The translations under genes were made by a program, and so were the position numbers. Under the pieces are notes generated by a model. The model was not told the DNA's origin. It saw only the letters and a list, made by a program, of their open reading frames with translations, and searched no databases. From Alphaproteobacteria bacterium (GTDB lineage Bacteria > Pseudomonadota > Alphaproteobacteria > Geminicoccales > Geminicoccaceae): a stretch of 11,583 nt of DNA. This document shows, piece by piece, positions 6,589-11,583 of this stretch; positions within the stretch are counted from its first letter, which is position 1; the number at the start of each line of letters is the position of its first letter. The DNA is taken from contig JALSGW010000309.1 in assembly GCA_026982585.1 (NCBI GenBank), positions 1 through 11,583 on the forward strand, given 5' to 3'.

Positions 6589-8839
6589 AGGTGGTCTCGG
6601 GGGAGGCGCGCAGGGCGGCGAGCAGCTGCTGGAGGTGGAGCACGCCCCGCACCTCCACGTCCATGAACAGCTCGTAGATGTTCCGGCTTTTGCCGCCCGT
6701 GCGCAGATCGGTGATGTTGATGTCGAGCCGGCCGATGGTGGTGGCCACCTGGCCCAACACGTTCGGCCGATTCAGCACCATGACGCGGATGCGCGCCACA
6801 TAGCGGCTGTCGTCGTCGCCCTCCGTGCCCCGCCAGAAGAAGGCGAGGGCGTGCGCACCGCTCTCACGCAGCCGCGCCAGTACCGAACAGTCGGCGTGGT
6901 GGATGGTGAGCGGCCGCCCGGAACGGATCACCCCGTAGATGTCGTCGCCGCGGATCGGATGGCAGCAGCGGGCCAGGTTGAAGGCGAGCCCCCGCGGCAG
7001 TCCCAGGATCGGCCCGTCCTCGCTGCTCGCCGGCCGGCTGCCCTCCTCCTCGCCGCTCGTGGTCTTCTTGCGGCCCTTGACGGGGAAGGGCACCACCTTG
7101 CGCCGGGCCTCCTTGCGCGTCCGCTCGCGCAGCTCCGGCCGGACCGTCTCCAACACCAGCCGCGGATGCAGCCGTCCCTCCCCCACCGCCGCCAGCATGG
7201 CCTCGGTGTCGGCATAGCGGAAACTGCGCGCCGCCTCCTCGAGCTGGCGCTCGGTGAGGGAAAGCTGTTCGCTCTTGGCGAGCTTGTTGAGCAGCTCGCG
7301 CCCGCGCGCCACGAAACTGGCCCGTTGCTTGGATCGGAGCGCCCGCCGGATGCGGGTGCGGGCCTTTCCGGTGACCACGAAGCGCTCCCACTCGGGAGAA
7401 GGCGAGGCGTTGCGGCTGGTGATGATCTCCACCTGATCGCCGTTCGCGAGCCGGGTGTGGAGGGGCACGATGCGGCCGTCGATCTTCGCCCCGACGCAAT
7501 GGTCCCCGACCTCGCTGTGGATGGCGTAGGCGAAGTCCACCGGCGTGGCGCCGCGCGGGAGCGCGATCACGTCTCCCTTGGGGGTGAAGACGAACACCTG
7601 GTCCTGGTGAAGGTCGAGCTTGGTGTTCTCGAGGAACTCGTCCGGGGTCTCGGCGTGCTCGAGGATCTCCAGAAGCTCCCGCACCCAACGATAGCGCCGC
7701 CCGTCGGTGACCGGTTGCTCCTGCTTGTAGGCCCAATGGGCGGCCACCCCGAGCTCGGCCACCTCGTGCATCTCGTGGGTGCGGATCTGGATCTCGATCT
7801 TGCGTCCCTCGGGACCGAGGATGGTGGTGTGCAGGGAACGATAGCCGTTGGGCTTCGGGATGCTGATGAAGTCCTTGAAGCGGCCCGGCAGGGTGGTGTA
7901 GCGGGCATGGATGACCCCGAGGGCCGCATAGCACTCGCCCACCGTGCGCACGATCACCCGAAAGGCGACGATGTCCGAGAGCTGCTCGAAATTGACGTGT
8001 TTGCGCTGCATCTTGCGCCAGATGGAGAGCGGGGTCTTTTCGCGTCCGCTCACCTCGGCCTCGATGCCGGCCTCCGCCAGCACCTTCTGAAGCTCGCGGC
8101 AGATCCGCCCCACGAGATCGGTATCGTCACGCCGCAACTGCTCGAGCCGGCGCAGGATGCTCGCCCGGGCGTCCGGCCACAGCTCCGCGAAGGCCAGATC
8201 CTCGAGCTCCACCTTCATCCGGTTCATGCCGATGCGCTCGGCCAACGGCGCGTAGATCTCGAGGGTCTCGCGGGCGATCCGGCTGCGTTTGTCGGGATCC
8301 CGGACGAAGTGCAGGGTGCGCATGTTGTGGAGACGATCCGCGAGCTTCACCAGGAGCACGCGGATGTCGTCCGACATGGCGAGCAGCAGTTTGCGGAAGT
8401 TCTCCGCCTGCGAGCTCTTGACCGCGTGCGGACGGATCTTGCCGAGCTTGGTCACACCGTCGACCAGGCGGGCCACGGTGGGCCCGAACAGACGCTCGAT
8501 CTCGCTCAACGCCACCCCGGTGTCCTCCACCACGTCGTGGAGCAGACCGGTGGCGATGGTGGCGGAATCGAGCCGGTACTGGGCGAGGATGCCGGCCACC
8601 TGGACCGGGTGGTGGAAGTAGGGATCGCCCGAGGCGCGCCGCTGGGGGCCGTGGGCGCGCATGGCAAACACATAGGCGCGGTTGAGCAGATCCTCGTCGG
8701 CGCCCGGGTCGTAACTCTTGACCAGCTCCACGAGCTCGTACTGGCGCAGGATCTGCTCGCGCCCGCCCGCCCGTGGCGCCGCGCTCGCGGGGGTACCCGC
8801 CTGGGACCTGCCGGAGGAAGCCGCCTCGGGCGCCGCCAT
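6566..8839 (-). CDS. rsh: Bifunctional (p)ppGpp synthetase/hydrolase (Rsh, SpoT/RelA family)
   Basis: A 757-residue cytoplasmic enzyme that makes and breaks the alarmone (p)ppGpp. The hydrolase HD domain is intact, with YFHHP (His77), His101-Asp102 and Glu105-Asp106. The synthetase domain has RFKD at 320-323 and the G-loop region NGYRSLHTT; the RxKD form is the one found in bifunctional enzymes, while monofunctional RelA has ExDD. A TGS domain follows (about 415-485), then a helical region, a conserved Cys625-Cys626 pair in ARCCHPI, and a C-terminal ACT domain (about 680-757). The first 30 residues are an Ala/Gly/Ser-rich extension before the usual start LRQYELVE. ATG 8839 has a G-rich ribosome site and lies 21 bases after rpoZ. 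The pairing rpoZ-rsh is widespread in proteobacteria and fits one stringent-response enzyme serving the cell. Confidence 0.96.
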   Translation of the reverse strand: MAAPEAASSGRSQAGTPASAAPRAGGREQILRQYELVELVKSYDPGADEDLLNRAYVFAMRAHGPQRRASGDPYFHHPVQVAGILAQYRLDSATIATGLLHDVVEDTGVALSEIERLFGPTVARLVDGVTKLGKIRPHAVKSSQAENFRKLLLAMSDDIRVLLVKLADRLHNMRTLHFVRDPDKRSRIARETLEIYAPLAERIGMNRMKVELEDLAFAELWPDARASILRRLEQLRRDDTDLVGRICRELQKVLAEAGIEAEVSGREKTPLSIWRKMQRKHVNFEQLSDIVAFRVIVRTVGECYAALGVIHARYTTLPGRFKDFISIPKPNGYRSLHTTILGPEGRKIEIQIRTHEMHEVAELGVAAHWAYKQEQPVTDGRRYRWVRELLEILEHAETPDEFLENTKLDLHQDQVFVFTPKGDVIALPRGATPVDFAYAIHSEVGDHCVGAKIDGRIVPLHTRLANGDQVEIITSRNASPSPEWERFVVTGKARTRIRRALRSKQRASFVARGRELLNKLAKSEQLSLTERQLEEAARSFRYADTEAMLAAVGEGRLHPRLVLETVRPELRERTRKEARRKVVPFPVKGRKKTTSGEEEGSRPASSEDGPILGLPRGLAFNLARCCHPIRGDDIYGVIRSGRPLTIHHADCSVLARLRESGAHALAFFWRGTEGDDDSRYVARIRVMVLNRPNVLGQVATTIGRLDINITDLRTGGKSRNIYELFMDVEVRGVLHLQQLLAALRASPETTYVERVVA

Positions 8840-8860
8840 GGCCGCCCCCCGCCCTGGGGA

Positions 8861-9235
8861 TCAGTCCGTGTCGGTCACATCGAAGTCGGCGTAGGATTGG
8901 CCATCGGGAAGGCCCTGTCCCTCGCCCTCCTCGAGGGCGGGCAGGGGAATGGCGCTCGCCACCTCCTTCTCGGGATCGTGCGGCTCCTCCTCGCCCGCCT
9001 CTTCCACCGGCGTGTAACGCCTGAGCCCGTAGATGAGCTCGTAGCGCAGATGGTCGAGATCCACGGTGGCCTCGGCGATCTCACGCAGCGCCACCACCGC
9101 GTTCTTGTCGTTGTCCCGGCTCACCGTGAGCGGAGCACCGGCGGCGATGTCCCGGGCCCGCTGGGCGGCCAGCATGACGAGCTCGAAGCGGTTGGGGACC
9201 CTCTGGATACAGTCCTCGACGGTGATTCGCGCCAT
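8861..9235 (-). CDS. rpoZ: RNA polymerase omega subunit
   Basis: A 124-residue omega subunit, which helps assemble RNA polymerase and in proteobacteria forms part of a ppGpp-binding site. The N-terminus MARITVEDCIQRVPNRFELV and the segment RDNDKNAVVALREIA are diagnostic. The core ends near residue 70; the rest is an acidic Glu/Asp/Pro tail, longer than in Escherichia coli (about 91 residues) and usual in alphaproteobacteria. It is 21 bases upstream of rsh, so the polymerase subunit and the alarmone enzyme are co-transcribed. The 110-base gap on the other side, before accA, is discussed under the small ORF. Confidence 0.96.
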   Translation of the reverse strand: MARITVEDCIQRVPNRFELVMLAAQRARDIAAGAPLTVSRDNDKNAVVALREIAEATVDLDHLRYELIYGLRRYTPVEEAGEEEPHDPEKEVASAIPLPALEEGEGQGLPDGQSYADFDVTDTD

Positions 9236-9362
9236 GCTCGACTCCGGCGTCTTTGCGGCCGCCCTTCACATAGGCGTGGAGGGCTTCCAGGGCAAGCAAC
9301 GGCGCGGCGAACTCCCAGAACCCGGCACCGATGCGGGCGATCGGGTCAGGATTCCCGCGCAC
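9081..9362 (-). CDS. Possible small ORF overlapping accA end and rpoZ start
   Basis: A 93-codon frame starts at GTG 9362, within the last codons of accA, with GGAG 7 bases upstream, fills the whole accA-rpoZ gap, and runs on into rpoZ in another frame. Up to the rpoZ start its codons look used: about 34 of 42 third positions are G or C, and the peptide is unremarkable in composition, with a hydrophobic stretch IGAGFWEFAAPLLALEALHAYV. Past the rpoZ start the G/C third-position share falls to about 10 of 24 and the peptide becomes Arg/Gly/His-rich, as in a shadow frame. So the first 40 or so residues may be a real small protein, a remnant whose stop was lost, or a chance frame that aids translational coupling. 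I do not recognise the family. Confidence 0.3.
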   Translation of the reverse strand: MRGNPDPIARIGAGFWEFAAPLLALEALHAYVKGGRKDAGVEHGANHRRGLYPEGPQPLRARHAGRPAGPGHRRRCSAHGEPGQRQERGGGAA

Positions 9363-10302
9363 GTCCCATCTCCAGGAACTTCGCCCGCCGGCGCGCGGCC
9401 AGTTCCGCTCCCGGGATCTCGGAGAGCTCATCGAGATGCCGGACCAGCGCATCGCCCACCCGCTCCACCGTCGTCTGCACCCCGCGGTGGGCGCCGCCCA
9501 AAGGCTCCTCGATGATCTCGTCCACGAGCCCCATGGATTGGAGATCCTGGGCGGTGAGCCGCAGCGCGTCCGCCGCCTCCTCCGCCTTGTCCTGGCTGCG
9601 CCACAGGATGGCGGCACAGCCCTCGGGCGAGATCACCGAATAGATCGCATGCTCCAGCATCAACACCCGGTCCGCGGCGGCGATGGCGATCGCACCGCCG
9701 GATCCGCCCTCGCCGATCACCACCGCCACGATCGGCACCGCGAGGTCGAGACAGGTGTCGATGGACCGCGCGATGGCCTCCGCCTGTCCGCGTTCCTCGG
9801 CTCCAATACCCGGATGGGCGCCCGGCGTGTCCACGAAGCTCAACACCGGCAGCTGGAACCGCTCGGCCAGACGCATCAGCCGCACCGCCTTGCGGTAGCC
9901 CTCCGGGCGCGCCATGCCGAAGTTGTGCCGCACCCGGTCCTCGGTCTCGCGCCCCTTCTCCTGCCCGATCACCATCACCGACCGGCCCCTAAAACGCCCG
10001 AGGCCGCCGAGCAGCGCCGGATCCTCGGCATAGGATCGATCGCCGGCGAGCGGCACGAAATCCTCGATCAACCCGGCCACATAGTCCCGGAACCGGGGCC
10101 GGTCCGGATGCCGCGCCACCTGGGTCTTCTGCCAGGGCGTCAGGCGCCCGTAGGTCTGGGTGAGCAGCTTGGTGACCCGGGCCTCGAGCCGCGCCACCTC
10201 GTCGCCCAGATCGAGCGCACGGGATTCCATCAAGCGGCGCAGCTCCTTGATCTTGCCCTCGAGCTCGGCGATCGGCCGTTCGAAATCGAGAAGGAAGCTC
10301 AT
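9346..10302 (-). CDS. accA: Acetyl-CoA carboxylase carboxyltransferase subunit alpha
   Basis: A 318-residue subunit of the carboxyltransferase that, with AccD, moves the carboxyl group from biotin to acetyl-CoA, giving malonyl-CoA for fatty-acid synthesis. The length is normal for the family. The N-terminus FLLDFERPIAELEGKIKEL is the typical coiled-coil opening; the core has HPDRPRFRDYV, the GDR segment, SFVDTPGAHPGIGAEERGQ and the oxyanion-type EGGSGGAIAIAAADRVLMLE. ATG 10302 is followed at once by the conserved start, with GGGGG upstream. The 3' end lies 110 bases from rpoZ, with no visible terminator, so read-through into rpoZ-rsh-pyrE is likely. A promoter candidate sits in the gap before it. 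Confidence 0.96.
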   Translation of the reverse strand: MSFLLDFERPIAELEGKIKELRRLMESRALDLGDEVARLEARVTKLLTQTYGRLTPWQKTQVARHPDRPRFRDYVAGLIEDFVPLAGDRSYAEDPALLGGLGRFRGRSVMVIGQEKGRETEDRVRHNFGMARPEGYRKAVRLMRLAERFQLPVLSFVDTPGAHPGIGAEERGQAEAIARSIDTCLDLAVPIVAVVIGEGGSGGAIAIAAADRVLMLEHAIYSVISPEGCAAILWRSQDKAEEAADALRLTAQDLQSMGLVDEIIEEPLGGAHRGVQTTVERVGDALVRHLDELSEIPGAELAARRRAKFLEMGRARES

Positions 10303-10328
10303 GGCGCCCCCGACGCCGTCCGCCCCGC

Positions 10329-10357
10329 CATCTGGAGAGGGGATGGAGGCCTGTCAA
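10329..10357 (-). promoter_or_regulatory. Candidate sigma-70 promoter for accA
   Basis: On the - strand a perfect TTGACA (10357-10352) is followed after 17 bases by CAGATG (10334-10329), a weak -10. Start of transcription would fall near 10322, about 20 bases before the accA ATG. In alphaproteobacteria the -35 TTGAC is often better kept than the -10. It is the only TTGACA seen in the gaps of this window. Confidence 0.42.
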
Positions 10358-10398
10358 CCGGCTGCCCGAGCGGTGCCCGCGGCCCCCGGGTGCCGCCG

Positions 10399-11190
10399 TC
10401 ACGCGGGGCGGGAAAGCGCCAGGCGGGCGAGGATCGGGGTGTGGTCGGAGGCCTTGGGGCGGCCGCGGGGCTCGCGGTCGATCCACACCGCCTCGAGCCG
10501 GTCCACCGCCTGCGGCGACAGCAGCAGATGGTCGATGCGAATGCCGTGGTCGAGCTGGAAGGCGCGCCCCTGGTAGTCCCAGAAGGTATAGGCGCCGGTT
10601 TGGTCGGGATGGAGGGCCCGGAAGGCGTCGTAGAGCCCGAGGTTCAAAAGCGCGCGGAAGGCGCGCCGGGATTCCGGACGGTAGAGCGCATCGCCCTCCC
10701 AGGCGGCGGGGTCGTAGCAGTCCTGGGGTTCCGGGATGACGTTGTAGTCCCCACCGAACACCAGGCATTCGTCCTCGAGAAGGACCTCCTCGGCGTGGCG
10801 GTGCAGCCGCGCGAGCCAGCGCAGCTTGTAGGCGAACCTGGGACCTTCCACGGGATTGCCGTTCGGAACGTACAGGGAGGCCACCCGCAGCCCGCCGGTG
10901 AACGCCTCGGCGAACCGGGCCTCGGCATCCTCCTCCTCGCCGGGCAGGCGCAGGGCCAGGCTCTCGATGGGAAACCGGCTCAGGATGGCGACGCCGTTTC
11001 GCCCCTTCTCGCCGCACACCAGACTGTTGTAGCCGAGCTCCTCGAGCGGCTCGCGGGGGAACGTCTCGGGGGTGCATTTGATCTCCTGGAGGAGCAGCAC
11101 ATCAGGCCGCACCTTCTCGAGCCAGTCGCACAGGAGCGGCAGCCGTGCCCGGATGGAGTTGACGTTCCAGCTCGCCACCGTGATGGACAT
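10399..11190 (-). CDS. xth: Exodeoxyribonuclease III (AP endonuclease, ExoIII family)
   Basis: A 263-residue Mg2+-dependent DNA repair enzyme: it cuts at abasic sites and removes nucleotides from 3' ends of duplex DNA. The endonuclease/exonuclease/phosphatase fold is complete: WNVNSIRAR with Asn9/Asn11, the metal ligand Glu36 in LLQEIK, SLYVPNG, GGDYNVIP with the catalytic Asp and Asn, the LDHGIRIDHLL segment, and the terminal SDHTPIL with Asp and His. Length matches E. coli ExoIII (268). ATG 11190 has GGGAGAG about 11 bases upstream. It ends 96 bases before accA and is probably a separate transcription unit, since that gap contains a promoter candidate. The gene points away from gapR. Confidence 0.95.
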   Translation of the reverse strand: MSITVASWNVNSIRARLPLLCDWLEKVRPDVLLLQEIKCTPETFPREPLEELGYNSLVCGEKGRNGVAILSRFPIESLALRLPGEEEDAEARFAEAFTGGLRVASLYVPNGNPVEGPRFAYKLRWLARLHRHAEEVLLEDECLVFGGDYNVIPEPQDCYDPAAWEGDALYRPESRRAFRALLNLGLYDAFRALHPDQTGAYTFWDYQGRAFQLDHGIRIDHLLLSPQAVDRLEAVWIDREPRGRPKASDHTPILARLALSRPA

Positions 11191-11346
11191 CGCCCAAGGC
11201 TCTCCCGCACCGTGCCCCCTCCACCCTGAAGCGGACGAAACCGGCCGGCAAGGGGTGGGGGTTCCGGCGGCGTTCCCTTGCGGGCGGAAAGCGGCTCGGC
11301 TAACGGAGCGCTCCCGACGGCGCGTCCCCGCACATGGAGGTGAGGA
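11191..11346. promoter_or_regulatory. Divergent control region between xth and gapR
   Basis: These 156 bases must hold the promoters of both genes. On the + strand TTGCGG (11278-11283) followed after 15 bases by GCTAAC (11299-11304) is a weak promoter match for gapR. On the - strand TTGCCG lies near 11247, without a good -10. GGAGG at 11336-11340, 6 bases before the gapR ATG, is a strong ribosome site. Confidence 0.3.
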
Positions 11347-11583
11347 ATGGCGAATCCCGGCGGAATCGCAGCGGACCGTTTGCGCAGCCTGGTGGAGCGG
11401 ATCGAACGGCTCGAGGACGAAAAACGGGAGATCCAGGAGCAGATCCGGGAGGTGTATGCGGAGGCCAAGGGGGAGGGGTTCGACGTGAAGGTGATGCGCC
11501 AGGTGATCCGCTTGCGGAGGATGAAGCCCCAGGAGCGGGGCGAGCAGGAGGAGCTCCTGGAGCTGTACAAGGCCGCCTTGGGA
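11347..11583 (+). CDS. gapR: GapR nucleoid-associated protein (DUF2312), 3' end cut by window
   Basis: The 79 visible codons read without a stop to the window edge. The protein is almost wholly helical and charged: RLRSLVERIERLEDEK and REVYAEAKGEGFDVKVMRQVIRLRRMK, ending in LYKAALG. These segments match the DUF2312 family, whose Caulobacter member GapR (about 89 residues) binds overtwisted, AT-rich DNA and helps topoisomerases during replication. The family is largely confined to alphaproteobacteria and their phages, so it also supports the taxonomic guess. Only a few C-terminal residues should be missing. The start is clear: ATG 11347 with GGAGG 6 bases upstream. The gene is divergent from xth. 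Confidence 0.92.
   Translation, partial: MANPGGIAADRLRSLVERIERLEDEKREIQEQIREVYAEAKGEGFDVKVMRQVIRLRRMKPQERGEQEELLELYKAALG

Noticed and set aside
6482..9643. A 1053-codon open frame on the + strand opposite rsh and rpoZ
   Set aside because: It lies antisense to two certain genes, and its residues are His/Arg/Gly/Pro-rich with no recognisable domain. Long antisense frames are common in DNA this GC-rich.
10320..10411. CCGCCCCGC and GCGGGGCGG as a hairpin in the xth-accA gap
   Set aside because: The arms are over 70 bases apart, the sequence is simple GC, and there is no T-run. It is probably chance.
9331..11229. A 632-codon + strand frame opposite accA and xth
   Set aside because: It is antisense to two complete enzymes with all motifs and shows no domain of its own.

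Overview
The window is very GC-rich chromosomal DNA, almost fully packed with genes, and most likely from an alphaproteobacterium. The evidence is a RegB/RegA (PrrB/PrrA, ActS/ActR) redox two-component system, a single long bifunctional Rsh (SpoT/RelA) next to rpoZ, an orotate phosphoribosyltransferase of the alphaproteobacterial type, and a GapR (DUF2312) gene at the right edge. No photosynthesis gene, mobile element, CRISPR array, tRNA or rRNA was seen. The genus cannot be told from the sequence.

Layout. Bases 1-3152 (+ strand) hold the end of a surface-polysaccharide cluster: a thymidylate-kinase-like P-loop protein cut by the left edge, a GT4-type glycosyltransferase and a Wzx-like flippase, overlapping or nearly touching. 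A 248-base gap with a hairpin, a 14-bp palindrome and direct repeats separates them from a second + strand operon, regB - regA - second regA (3401-5942). This operon is the most unusual part. One quinone/redox-type sensor kinase is followed by two RegA-family regulators. Their DNA-binding halves are almost identical at DNA level (135 of 138 bases), while their receiver halves have diverged to roughly half identity.

The right part is on the - strand. Reading leftward, xth (exonuclease III) is followed by a gap with a good -35 element, then accA, a possible small ORF, rpoZ, rsh and pyrE. The last four named genes look like one transcription unit joining fatty-acid initiation, the RNA polymerase omega subunit, (p)ppGpp metabolism and pyrimidine synthesis. 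pyrE meets the second regA tail to tail, with a 10-bp perfect inverted repeat in its last codons. At the far right, gapR starts divergently from xth and runs out of the window.

The main leads are the duplicated RegA with a shared DNA-binding domain, and a short reading frame with coding-like codon use between accA and rpoZ. The rest is well-understood housekeeping. No gap without a gene exceeds 300 bases.
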